Shown piece after piece: positions 1 through 9,764 of a stretch of 64,000 nucleotides of DNA. A program made the position numbers and the translations under genes. The stretch is from Ovis canadensis. Taxonomy: Eukaryota; Chordata; Mammalia; Artiodactyla; Bovidae. The stretch covers positions 221,525,501 through 221,589,500 of the forward strand of contig NC_091245.1 in NCBI RefSeq assembly GCF_042477335.2, in the 5' to 3' direction. The notes under the pieces were generated by a model, which saw only the letters and a list, made by a program, of their open reading frames with translations, searched no databases and was not told the origin of the DNA. The first letter of the stretch is position 1; each line of letters opens with the position of its first letter.

Positions 1-130
1 GCTCGTTTTTTTCCCTATATATTTTGAAGTCATTTTATTAGGTTCATTCAATTGGTATCTTTCTAATATGAACTGAATAACTAGTATTAGCTAATGATCC
101 TCTCTATAACTAGTAGAGGTATTAAAAATC

Positions 131-301
131 TTTTAATACAGTTGCTCAGAAAAACCATTTAAGTCACTTTTAAATGTACAATTCAATGGCATTAGACATT
201 CACAATGTTTTGTTACCATCACAACTATCCATTCCAGACTTTTTTTTAAATCAATCCAAGCAAACTGTGTACCCACCAAATAGTAACTCCCAACCCCTCA
301 T
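131..301 (-). mobile_element. Old L1 3'UTR-type fragment, first part
   Basis: Resembles the antisense 3' region of mammalian L1M elements, seen as a run about a target at 'ggcattagacattcac' followed by 'taactcccaacccctc'. The repeat resumes at 1652 after an inserted BovB, which shows that the L1 piece was the older resident. No coding capacity. The subfamily was not assigned. Confidence 0.6.
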
Positions 302-559
302 CCAGAAAAACATCTACTTCTGCTTCATTGAATACAACAAAGTCTTTGACTGTGTGGACCACAACAAGCTGTGGAATATTCTTAAAGAGATGGGAATACC
401 AGGCCACGTTACCTGCCTCCTGAGAAACCTTATGCAGGTCAAGAAGCAACAGTTAGAACCAGACAAGGAACAATGGACTGATTCAAAACTGGAAAAAGAG
501 CATGTCAAAAGAGCATGTATTGTCACCCTGTTTATTTAACTTTTATGCAAAGTGTGTGT

Positions 560-592
<33 letters not shown>

Positions 593-1651
593 GTTGCTCA
601 GTGCGACCTGACCTCATGGACTGTACCCTGCTGCAAGGCTTCTCTGTCCATGGGATACTTCAGGCAAGAATACCAGAGTGCATTGCCATTCCCTTCTCCA
701 GGGGATCTTCCCAACCCAGGGATTGAACCTAGGTCTCCTGCATTACAGACAGATTCTTCACCCTCTGAGCCATCAGGGAAGCCCTCTATACAGAGTACAT
801 GAGGCAAAATGCCGTGCTGGATGAAGCACGGGCTGGAATCAAGATTATGGGGAGAAATATCAATAACCTCAGATATAGATGTCACCACCCTAAGGGCAGA
901 AAGTGAAGAGGAACTAAAAATCCTCTTCATGAAGGTGAAAGAGGAGAGTGAAAAAACTGGATTAAAACTCAACATTCAAAAAACTAAGATCATAGCATCA
1001 AGTCCTGTCACTTCATGGCAAAATGATGTGGAAACAATGGAAACAGTGAGACTTTGTTTTTTGGGGCTCCAAAATCACTGCAGATGGTGATTGCAGTCAT
1101 GAAATTAAAAGATGCTTGCTCCTTTGAAGAAAAGTTATGACCAACCTGTTAAAAGCATATTAAAAAGCAGAGACATTACTTTGTCTACAAAGGTCTGTCT
1201 AGTCAAAGCTATGGTTTTCCCAGTAGTCATGAATGGGTGTGAAATTTGTACCATAAAGAGGGCCGAGGGCTGAAGAATTGATGCTTTCAAAATGTGGTGC
1301 TGGAGAAGACTCTTGAGAGTCCCTTGGACAGAAAGAAGATCAAATGAGTCAATCCTAAAGGAATTCAACCCTAAATATTAATTGGAAGTACTGACGCTGA
1401 AGCTGAAGCTCCAATACTTTGGCCACCTGATGCGAAGAGCTGACTCATTGCAAAAGACCCTAATGCTGGGAAAGACTGAAGGAAGGAGGAGATGGGGGCG
1501 ACAGAGGATGAGATGGTTGTATGGCATCATCAACTCAATGGACATGAGTTTGAGCAAGCTCCAGGAGATAGTGAGGGACAGGGAAGCCTGGGGTGCTGCA
1601 GTCCATGGGGTCACAAAGAGTCAGACACAACTGAGCGACTCAACAACAAAT
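302..1651 (+). mobile_element. BovB LINE, 5' truncated, with a SINE inside it
   Basis: Starts inside the reverse-transcriptase palm and runs to the 3' end. The reading frame is recognisable in pieces: FCFIEYNKVFDCVDHNKLW, then after the SINE the thumb region and the C-terminal PWTARRSN- and [12 protein letters not shown] segments. The YADD catalytic box lies where the sequence has decayed to 'agatatagatgtcacc' (Y-R-C-H), so the active site is lost. An exact 8-bp target-site duplication, cccctcat, flanks it at 294-301 and 1652-1659. It is interrupted at 554-786 by a Bov-tA SINE. Confidence 0.93.
554..786 (-). mobile_element. Bov-tA SINE inserted in BovB
   Basis: The reverse complement begins 'gggcttccctgatggctca', the tRNA-derived head of Bov-tA, and contains the B-box-like 'gggttcaatccctggg' region. 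Its tail is a long TG/CA run at 554-592. Imperfect 10-bp target duplications tatgcaaagt (544-553) and tatacagagt (787-796) match the BovB site TATGCAGAGT, so the SINE arrived after the BovB. Confidence 0.9.
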
Positions 1652-1710
1652 CCCCTCATATTCCCAACCCTTGGTAACCTCTATTCTACTTTTTGTTTCT
1701 ACGAATGTGT
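1652..1710 (-). mobile_element. Old L1 3'UTR-type fragment, second part
   Basis: Continues the repeat cut at 301: the piece around 'acccttggtaacctctatt' follows directly in related mammalian L1 copies. It ends where another BovB fragment begins. Confidence 0.55.
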
Positions 1711-1721
1711 CTTTTCTATCA

Positions 1722-1930
1722 GTTCAGTGCAGTCACTCAGTCGTGTCTGACTCTTTGTGACCCCATGTATTGCAGCACACCAGGCTTCCCTTTCCATCAC
1801 CAACTCCCGAGCTTGCTCAAACTCAAATCCATCGAGTTGGTGATGCCATCCAGCCATCTCAGCCTCTGTCATCCCCTTCTCCTCCTGCCTTCAATTTTTC
1901 CCAGCATCAGGGTCTTTTCCAAGGAGTCAG
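1722..1930 (-). mobile_element. BovB 3'-end fragment, antisense
   Basis: Begins with the reversed BovB 3' terminus (cagttcagtgcagtcactcag) and ends in the region encoding the last ~70 residues. Heavily 5' truncated. The flanks 'gtcttttctatca' and 'gtcttctttctgaca' may be an imperfect target duplication. Confidence 0.88.
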
Positions 1931-1985
1931 TCTTCTTTCTGACAAATCAAAATTATGGTTATTGACATTGGCTGATAAAATTTTT

Positions 1986-2250
1986 CAGAGAAGGCAATGG
2001 CACCCCACTCCAATACTCATGGAAAATCCCATGGACGGAGGAGCCTGGAAGGCTGCAGTCCATGGGGTCGCTGAGGGTTGGACACAACTGAGTGACTTCA
2101 CTTTCACTTTTCACTTTCATGCATTGGAGAAGGAAATGGCAACCCACTCCAGTGTTCTTGCCTGGAGAATCCCAGGGATGGGGGAGCCTGGTGGGCTGCC
2201 ATCTATGGGGTGGCACAGAGTTGGACATGACTGAAGTGACTTAGCAGCAG
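1986..2250 (+). mobile_element. Bov-A2 SINE (dimer)
   Basis: Two Bov-A monomers in tandem ('agaaggcaatggcacccc' and 'ggagaaggaaatggcaaccc') separated by a 'cactttcacttttcac' linker and ending in a 'ttagcagcag' tail. An exact 11-bp target duplication ataaaattttt is present at 1975-1985 and 2251-2261. Bov-A2 is restricted to bovids and close relatives. Confidence 0.95.
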
Positions 2251-2261
2251 ATAAAATTTTT

Positions 2262-2566
2262 ATATTCAGATTTTATATCCTTTTTTTCCTTTCTTAAAGA
2301 CTTAAAAATTGATTGATTGAGGTTGAAATTACTGTGATTGTTTTTAATTTTTTATTGTGTTTCTGTTTTTCTGCACTACATTGGACCTTGCAACCCTTAT
2401 TTTATCATATTTAACTTAAAATCTAAAGCTGAACAGTGTATTAATTCCTACTTTTCAACCAGAAATATCTTAAAGAATGTATCAAATGGTCTGTGTTGCT
2501 TCTTTAGGGACATTAGTCTAAGTCTCCACTATAGATCAATAATACACATTATATTATCATTTGTTT
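2262..2566. other. AT-rich sequence with no feature seen
   Basis: No repeat family recognised and no exon-like structure. The short ORF here (2338-2574) is low-complexity and unlikely to be coding. Confidence 0.6.
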
Positions 2567-2571
2567 TGAAG

Positions 2572-2924
2572 TGATATGGAATGCATGTTTGTGTACCCCT
2601 TACATTTATATGTTAATATCTTATGCCCCAAAATGATATAAATAGGATGTGGGGCCTTTGGAGGTACTTAGTTCAGAAAAGTTGGGCCCTCATGAATGGG
2701 ATTAGGGGCTTTTAAAAAGGGCCCCAGAGAGCTCTCCTGCCCTCTTCTGCCATGTGAGGCACAGTGAGAAGATACTTATCAGTTAGGGAGTAGGCCCTCA
2801 CTGGCACTAAATCTGCCAGCACACTGATCCTGGACTTGCCACCTTCCACTCTGCGAAATAAAGGTTTCTGTTTAAACCACCCAGTCTATGGTAGTTTATT
2901 AAGCATTCTGAACAGAATAAGACA
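2572..2924 (+). mobile_element. Solo LTR, ERVL-MaLR type (MLT1/MST-like)
   Basis: Shows the usual order of landmarks: 'ggggcctttggaggtactta', 'gggccctcatgaatgggatt', 'gagagctctcctgcc', 'catgtgaggcacagtgagaa', 'gcgaaataaaggtttctg' and 'gtttaaaccacccagtct'. It starts TG and ends CA. Flanking 5-mers tgaag (2567-2571) and agaag (2925-2929) fit a 4-5 bp retroviral-type target duplication. No internal genes; an old non-coding relic. Confidence 0.8.
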
Positions 2925-2992
2925 AGAAGTATGGACACTATGAACTAGAAAATATAGTATGTAATACAATAGATTTGAATTTTTAAAAACAT

Positions 2993-3095
2993 AGCCTGAA
3001 GTTCTGGCTCACAATTACTTGACCTTGAGCAAGTTCCTTATAGCCTGTAAGTCAAAATTATTTCTATAAGTAAGACAAATGTAGCACTATCCATC
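2993..3095 (+). mobile_element. MIR SINE fragment
   Basis: Central MIR motif 'acttgaccttgagcaagttcc' with degraded flanks. Confidence 0.65.
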
Positions 3096-3104
3096 ATGAA
3101 GCAC

Positions 3105-3215
3105 TATTATTTATTTGTTCATTTATTTATTGGATAAATATATGTTGGGTATACAGTAATAGAATGCATTTATTTCCTGCCCTCATAAAATTTACAGTCT
3201 TGGAAATACAGAATT
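3105..3215 (-). mobile_element. L2 LINE 3' fragment
   Basis: The 'ttcatttatttattggataa' and 'cctgccctcataaaatttac' segments match the antisense L2 3' end in order. Confidence 0.55.
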
Positions 3216-3695
3216 TTGAAACATTTTATAAAAATATCTGAGACAAATTCTCAGAAGAAATTGACATGCAATAATAGGCTGTTTTAATGATATTGCATAT
3301 GAAAAGTATGGAATGTAGTAAATACTTAATAAATGATGGGAGTTATATTATGAATAATAATTTTCCATAATTTTAGAGTGATTATTTATCATAAATAAAC
3401 TGTAAGTGAACACTATGCTATATAATGAAATAGTTACATTGTTAAAGGCATTACATTTTTCTTAATGATGTCAAAATATTTGATTTGTGATTTTCAAAAG
3501 TAAAACTCTGTGCATCATGAAATTAGTTAAAAATACTTTTACCAATATCCAATATCTTTTTTATTAGTTTCATCTCTATGTAGAATTCCATTCATATGAC
3601 ATTCATCCTGTGTTTTCCAAGGGAGCAGTTAAATATCTCAACTCTATTCACAAATTTTCATAATTTCTTACATTTAAAAAAATTCAGCATTATCA
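3216..3695. other. AT-rich sequence with no feature seen
   Basis: No coding potential and no repeat I can name. Confidence 0.6.
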
Positions 3696-3699
3696 TTTG

Positions 3700-3775
3700 C
3701 TTATTCAATCATTCAGTAAATTATTATTACTGAACATTTACTATGCACCACACATGTGCTGTACCAGGGGCCATG
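3700..3775 (-). mobile_element. L2 LINE fragment
   Basis: 'attcaatcattcag' followed by 'tgaacatttactatgcacc' is the antisense L2 tail. The piece ends beside a BovB insertion. Confidence 0.5.
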
Positions 3776-3791
3776 TCATGACATTTTGCAG

Positions 3792-4116
3792 TTCAGCTCA
3801 GTTCAGTCGCTCAGTCGTGTCTGACTCTTTGTGACCCCATGAATTGCAGTACGCCAGGCCTCCCTGTCCATCACCAACTCCTGGAGTTCACTCAAACTCA
3901 TGTCCATCGAGTCGGTGATGCCATCCAGCCGTCTCATCCTCTGTCATCTCCTTCTCCTCCTTCCCCCAATCCCTCCCAGCATCAGAGGCTTTTCCAATGA
4001 GTCAACTCTTCTCATGAGGTGGCCAAAGTACTGGAGTTTCAGCTTTAGCATCATTCCTTCCAAAGAAATCCCAGGGCAGATCTCCTTTAGAATGGATTGG
4101 TTGGATCTCCTTGCAG
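3792..4116 (-). mobile_element. BovB 3'-end fragment, antisense
   Basis: Covers the final ~325 bp of BovB, from the repeated 'cagttcag' terminus to 'ggttggatctccttgcag'. The 11-bp target duplication is acattttgcag (3781-3791) and atattttgcag (4117-4127), one mismatch. Confidence 0.93.
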
Positions 4117-4292
4117 ATATTTTGCAGTAGAATTTGAGAACTGGTTAGTTAGGGGGTGGAGGTAGCCCAGAAATAAGAATGTGAGATATTTGACACAATT
4201 TACCATATTTTGAGTCATACCACTTTGTTTTATAAAGACAGAATAGAAATCAATTAATTTTTTATTCACTACACAATTGTCACTGCGACTCA

Positions 4293-4505
4293 TGCTTCCC
4301 TAGTGGCTCAGACATAAAGAATCCACCTGCAAGGAGGGAGACCTGGGTTCGATTCCTGGTTGGGAAGATCCCCTGGAGGAGGTCATAGCAACCCACTCCA
4401 GTATTCTTGACTGGGGAATCCCCACGGACAGAAGAGCCTAGGGAGCTACAGTCTATGGGGTAGCAAAGAGCTGGATATGACCACATGACTAGGCACAGCA
4501 CAGCA
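4293..4505 (+). mobile_element. Bov-tA SINE
   Basis: tRNA-like head 'gcttccctagtggctcag', B-box-like 'gggttcgattcctggt', then the BovB-derived body ('caacccactccagtattctt') and a 'cagcacagcagcac' tail. Confidence 0.92.
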
Positions 4506-4608
4506 GCACACATTTATCAATTGTCTACTGTGTGTTAGGCCATTGTCCAAGATCCTGGGAATGAAACAATTAACCTTCTCTCCCTGCTCTGAAATTATTA
4601 ACAGTTAA
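4506..4608 (-). mobile_element. L2 LINE fragment
   Basis: 'acatttatcaattgtctact' then 'gtgtgttaggcc' and 'cttctctccctgctctga' follow the antisense L2 3' end. Confidence 0.55.
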
Positions 4609-5334
4609 TTAGGAATTATGGATAAGTATAATCCAAAGCGATACTAGGAAGATCAATATAATAGAAATAGAGCATAGTATTTAGAATACTTTAGTACAAG
4701 GATTCTAAAATAATTCTTAGACCAGGAGAAGCAAATCTTATCAGGTTTCATACTGCATTATAATAACTGTTTTTGTCTGCTTTAAAAAGCAGTTACTCTA
4801 AAATGTTCTCTTAAAAAATATCAAAATAAAACTGTTGACACCATGTCATAGAAATCTGTTTTTGCAAAAGATTTGAGAAATAATCTTTATGCTTATGATT
4901 TGAGGAGAGAAACAAAGGATATCTGGAAAATTGGCATTTCTTGGTACATTCAATATTTATACCCAACTCAACCAGTGTAATTTTAAACTTATCTATGATT
5001 TCAGTTCACCTACTGTTTAAAAAAGTGATAAATCGACAATTTGCAGGCCAAGGGAAGGAATTTTTTGTGGATGGCAAATATATAAAAAGAAAAACACAAA
5101 AACTTTAAAGTATTAGGCACTAAGTCTAGTTTAGCTATGACTGTATTTTTCAGGACTTAAAATTCTCTAGAATATTTGACACTTGGAGTTTATCAAATTC
5201 ATCCTTAAAATGATAATGATTGGCTGATCAAATAATAATTGGATGAGCCCAATAGTACAAACAGTTACTGAGAAAATTGAATAATCTAACCACAAACAGT
5301 GGATATTTGTCAGTGGAAAAAAAAGAGAAAATAT
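4609..5334. other. AT-rich sequence with no feature seen
   Basis: No gene or recognised repeat. Short minus-strand ORFs here extend into the neighbouring SINE and are not credible. Confidence 0.6.
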
Positions 5335-5475
5335 CAGTCTCTCAATTGTGTCCGACTCTTTGAGACTGTAGCCCACTGTAGACCACAGTAGCCCACTGTA
5401 GACCACTGTAGCCCACCAGGCTCCTCTGTCCATGAAATTCTCCAGGTAAGAATACTGGAGTGGGTAGTCAACTGA
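5335..5475 (-). mobile_element. Bov-tA SINE 3' half with an internal decamer expansion
   Basis: Antisense Bov-tA body ('gtgtccgactctttgagac' to 'aagaatactggagtggg'). The normal 'ggactgtagcccgccaggc' stretch is replaced by five tandem 10-mers at 5365-5414. The tRNA-like head is missing. Confidence 0.85.
5365..5414. repeat. Five-copy 10-bp tandem repeat inside a SINE
   Basis: Units alternate actgtagccc and actgtagacc, with one acagtagccc. The seed is the ordinary SINE phrase 'ctgtagccc', so slippage within the element is the likely origin. Confidence 0.9.
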
Positions 5476-5960
5476 TAATTATTTCTGCATATGTGGCAGA
5501 ACTTTTTGCTATACTGGATTTGCTTTGGGTGTATTCATATATAAACTGTGTTTTTTTTGAATTATCAGAAAAAATTGACATTATAGCACAAAAAGTTTTT
5601 AAATTGGGAAGAAATGGCAACATTGATGATACTTACAATGGCTATAAAATATTCACCTTTTTATTTCTGTCTTCACTGAATATGCCTATAATTCATCTTG
5701 TTTATTATAATCTTCACTAAAAATGGGGGATTTTATGAAGTCACAGAAAGCTAAACCTTTTATTGTAGTTTTATTTTTCTCTAAGTGAAATACTTATCAT
5801 CAATGGAATTGATAGCTATGTAAATCTTACCAAAGCAAGGTATATCAGGAAAAATAACTCTACAAATAGAATGCTTTCTGTTCAATTTTCTTCAAATGTT
5901 ATTTGAAAACTCTAGTATAGTCAGAATCTCGGTACTGAGAATAACACAGTATAGTTTAAT
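5476..5960. other. AT-rich sequence with no feature seen
   Basis: An 86-codon ORF at 5460-5720 begins inside the SINE and has no recognisable motif. I do not treat it as a gene. Confidence 0.55.
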
Positions 5961-5964
5961 TTTA

Positions 5965-6033
5965 ATGGGATATATGGGATAAATGGGATAAATGATAAAT
6001 GATATGACAAATGGGATAAATGATAAATGGGAA
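5965..6033. repeat. Degenerate short tandem repeat
   Basis: Imperfect 'gggataaat' / 'gataaat' units repeated about seven times. Confidence 0.75.
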
Positions 6034-6247
6034 TAGTAAAATAAAGTTCCAACGGTTCTCCAAATAATTTTCTTTTAACGCAAGGAATACCTTTCCTCAT
6101 ACCAAAAGAGCAATAACAACAACAAAACATTTAGTTGAACATTTTAATTAAAACGTTCATAGCTGTACAGGAAGAAGTGTAAACATTACAGATTACTAAG
6201 CCTGCAGTCAGGGAAATATAAGAATATAGATGTGAAATTTGGGACTT

Positions 6248-7846
6248 TCTAGGTGAGTGTGAGTGATCACACCATCATGATTATCTGGGTTGTGAAGATC
6301 TATTTTGTACAGTTCACCTAGAGCCAGACATCCTGGAATGTGAAGTCAAATGGGCCTTAGGAAGCATCACTATGAACAAAGCTAGTGGAGGTGATGGAAT
6401 TCCAGTTGAGCTATTTCCAATCCTAAAACATGATGCTGTGAAAGTGCTGCACTCAATATGTCAGCAAATATGGAAAACTCAGCAGTGGCCACAGGACTGG
6501 AAAAGGTCAGTTTTCATTCCCATCCCAAGGAAAGGCAATGCCAAAGAATGCTCAAACTACCACACAATTGCACTCATCTCACATGCTAGTAAAGAAATGC
6601 TCAAAATTCTCCAAGCCAGGCTTCAGCAATACATGAACCATGAATTTCCTCATGTTCAAGCTGATTTTAGAAAAGGCAGAAGAATCAGAGATCAAATTGC
6701 CAACATCCACTGGATCATCGAAAAAGCAAGAGAGTTCCAGAAAAAACATCTACTTCTGCTTTATTGACTATGCCAAAGCCTTTGACTGTGTGGATCACAA
6801 TAAACTGTGGAAAATCCTGAAAGAGATGGGAATACCAGACCACCTGACCAGCCTCTTGAGAAACCTATATGCAGGTCAGGAAGCAACAGTTAGAACTGGA
6901 CATGGAACCACAGACTGGTTCCAAATAGGAAAAGGAGTACGTCAAGGCTATATATTGTCACCCTGCTTATTTAACTTATATGCAGAGTACATCATGAGAA
7001 ACTCTTGGCTGGAGGAAGCACAAGCTGGAATCAAGATTGCCGGGAGAAATATCAATAACCTCAGATATGCAGATGACACCACCATTATGGCAGAAAGTGA
7101 AGAGGAACTAAAAGCCTCTTGATGAAAGTGAAAGAGGAGAGTGAAAAAGTTGGCTTAAAGCTCAACAAAGATCATGGCATCCGGTCCCATCACTTCATGG
7201 GAAATAGATGGGGAAACAGTGGAAACAGTGTCAGACTTAATTTTTTTGGGCTCCAAAATCACTGCAGATGGTGACTGCAGCCATGAAATTAAAAGAAGCT
7301 TATTCCTTGGAAGGAAAGTTATGACCAACCTAGATAGCATATTCAAAAGCAGAGACATTACTTTGCTAACTAAGGTCTGTCTAGTCAAGGCTATGGTTTT
7401 TCCAGTGGTCATGTATGGATGTGAGAGTTGGATTGTGAAGAAAGCTGAGCACCAAAGAATTGATGCTTTTGAACTATGGTGTTGGAGAAGACTCTTGAGA
7501 GTCCCTTGGACTGCAAGGAGATCCAACTAGTCCATCCTAAAGATCAGTCCTGGGAGTTCATTGGAAGGACTGATGCTGAAGCTGAAACTCCAATACTTTG
7601 GCCACCTTACATGAAGAGTTGACTCATTGGAAAAGACCCTGAAGCTGGGAGGGATTGGGGGAAGGAGGAGAAGGGGATGACAGAGGATGAGATGGCTGGA
7701 TGGCATCACTGACTCAATGGACATGAGTTTGAGTGAACTCCAGGAGTTGGTGATGGACAGGGAGGCCTAGCATGCTGTGATTCATTGGGTTGCAAAGAGT
7801 CAGATATGACTGAGTGACTAAACTGAACTGAACTGAACTGAACTGA
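6248..7846 (+). mobile_element. BovB LINE with a 67-bp inverted 5' tip
   Basis: From 6315 the element reads forward from 'cacctagagccagacatcc' through the RT to the 3' end. The preceding 6248-6314 is the same element's adjacent upstream piece reversed: its complement reads from 'aactgtacaaaatagatctt' to 'gatcactcac...cctag'. The two pieces share the 7-mer cacctag. This is the geometry expected from twin priming. No clear target duplication was found. Confidence 0.9.
6372..7526 (+). pseudogene. BovB reverse-transcriptase remnant
   Basis: RNA-dependent DNA polymerase of the BovB ORF, broken into three frames: 6372-6767 (fingers, MNKASGGDGIPVELF...QQWPQDWKR), 6640-7122 (palm, FCFIDYAKAFDCVDHNKLW through NNLRYADDTTIMAE) and 7174-7530 (thumb, SDLIFLGSKITADGDCSHEI). 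The YADD metal-binding box is intact here. A one-base slip near 6747 ('ccagaaaaaacatc' has an extra A) and a deletion near 7113 ('aaaagcctcttg', one A short of the usual run) break it. No endonuclease domain is present because the copy is truncated. The product cannot be made as one protein. Confidence 0.88.
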
Positions 7847-8554
7847 ATCTGACAAAGGAGCCACTGTTCTCTTTGCATCTGTTCCTTGCCATCTGTAGGC
7901 TGAATCTGAAGGACCCAAAGCACCTGCAAAAGAGCACATTCATGAGACGAGAAGTTTCTCCTTGGAAAAAGGACAGCCAGAAAAGTCACTCAACAAAAAC
8001 ACTGTATTAGGTATTATACGCCTGAGAATAAACTTTTATTAATACTAAGTCTCCAAAATTTGGAGTTCTCAGCCTATCATGACTAATTCAAAAAGATTCC
8101 AAGAATAAGTAGAAGGCTTACTATCAACATTCTAGAATCTGCCTTATTTGTGTACACATGAAGCATGAGCTGGAGAGGTATCAAAATGGTTACCTGCTCT
8201 TGATAATAATGTCAGAATTCCATCACACAGTTGAAATTCATATAGAATTTTTTTAATGCAAATATTCAGGGGGAGGAAATGTACTTTCATGAGACTATTT
8301 TCCTATATAACAGGAAAAATGGGAGCAATCTGAGTGAAAGAAGAATGCTAAGGAAACAGGAAAAGAGTAGGAAAACCTAGGTAATAGCAAGTAATAGAAA
8401 ACATAAGGTCTCTCTTATAATCCTTAGTTCCAAGAATAGCAGGAGATGGGCTTAAAGTGATTCCATCATTTCTAATAAAGCAGATTATATCACTTGATTA
8501 CTCAAAATCTTTCATATTTCCCTTGTAGTTTTCACATTCTGATTTGTTTTGTAT
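7847..8554. other. Unique sequence with no feature seen
   Basis: Apparently non-repetitive, with no splice-bounded ORF. Confidence 0.55.
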
Positions 8555-9049
8555 TCATCTTATAGTCAGGTATTGTGTAGGGACATTAAGATATAAAAAT
8601 GAAAATCAAACACAGTATCTAACTTCATGGAACTTACATTCTGGTCATGGAGAGAAACATGCCACGCGTAATAAGATAGGTGTATAAGCACCTAACTACA
8701 GCTGCATAATTAAGGTGATCTGAGCACTATGTTGGAAGTAGCTGTGTCACATGAGATGGAAATAGAAGACCACAGGATAAAGCAAAATTTTACCTGAAGG
8801 TTTAGTGAAGTAGGCAGGTAAGAGGAGAGAGAAAAAGAGAAGACTCTAGGTGAGTAAAGAAAGGATATGGAAAATATCCAGTATGTTTATAAGTACACAA
8901 AAACTCTGAGATGGGAAAGAAAGTGGTAAAGAGAAGGCCAAAGATAAGATAGAGTGAATTAACAAGGTAAGGACAAGACATGAAGATAGAAAGGAGCTGG
9001 ATCATGCAAAGCATTGTGGGCCATTTCAAGAATTTTGAGTTTTATCCTA
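8555..9049 (-). mobile_element. L2 LINE fragment, 3' end antisense
   Basis: The landmark order matches antisense L2: 'tagtcaggtattgtgtag', 'catggaacttacattctgg', and finally 'ggatcatgcaaagcattgtg' with 'gagttttatcctaa'. It is cut off by the BovB insertion at 9050. Confidence 0.55.
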
Positions 9050-9540
9050 AGAATGTCAGGTCCATGAATCAAGGCAAATTGAAAGTGGTCAAACAAGAGA
9101 TGGCAAGAGTGAACATTGACATTCTAGGAATCAGGGAACTAAAATGGACTGGAATGGGTGAATTTAACTCAGATGACCATTGTATCTACTACTGCAGGCA
9201 GGAATCCCTCAGAAGAAATGGAGTAGCCATCATAGTCAACAAAAGAGTCCGAAATGCAGTACTTGGATGCAATCTCAAAAACGACAGAATGATTTCTGTT
9301 CCTCTCCAGGGAAAACCATTTAATATCACAGTAATCCAAGTCTATGCCCCAACCAGTAACGCTGAAGAAGCTGAATTTGAACGGTTCTATGAAGACCTAC
9401 AAGACCTCTTAAAACTAACACCAAAAAAACATGTCCTTTTCATTATAGGGGACTCGAATGCAAAAGTAGGAAGTCAAGAAACACCTGGAGTAACAGGCAA
9501 ATTGGCCTTGGAATGCGGAATGAAGCAGGGCAAAGAGTAA
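9050..9540 (+). pseudogene. BovB AP-type endonuclease remnant
   Basis: APE-like nicking endonuclease that would start target-primed reverse transcription. Visible motifs: NVRSMN near the N-terminus, ELKWTGMGEFNSDDH (catalytic Glu), VIQVYAPTSN, and FIIGDSNAKVG, where most copies have GDWNAKVG (Trp to Ser). A deleted T near 9501 shifts the frame to ...MKQGKE and a stop. The downstream part (SDHELL box, 9735-9750) lies in another frame, and a Trp codon has become TGA near 9615. The open frame upstream of 9050 is L2 sequence read through by chance, so the ATG at 8980 is not a BovB start. Confidence 0.9.
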
Positions 9541-9764
9541 CAGAGTTTTGCCAAGAAAATGCACTGGTCATAGCAAACACCCTCTTTCAACAACACAAGA
9601 CAAGACTCTACACATGAACATCACCAGATGGTCAACACCGAAATCAGATTGATTCTATTCTTTGCAGCCAAAGATGGAGAAGCTCTATACTGTCAACAAA
9701 AACAAGACCAGGAGCTGACTGTGGCTCAGATCATGAACTCCTTATTACCAAACTCAGACTCAAA

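Noticed and set aside
4293..4360. tRNA gene
   Set aside because: The tRNA-like A/B boxes belong to Bov-tA SINE heads, which also occur in more than ten other places in the window; no cloverleaf is intact.
8980..9049. ATG-initiated N-terminus of the 186-codon ORF at 8980-9540
   Set aside because: The first ~23 codons are L2-derived DNA upstream of the truncated BovB. Read-through is fortuitous.
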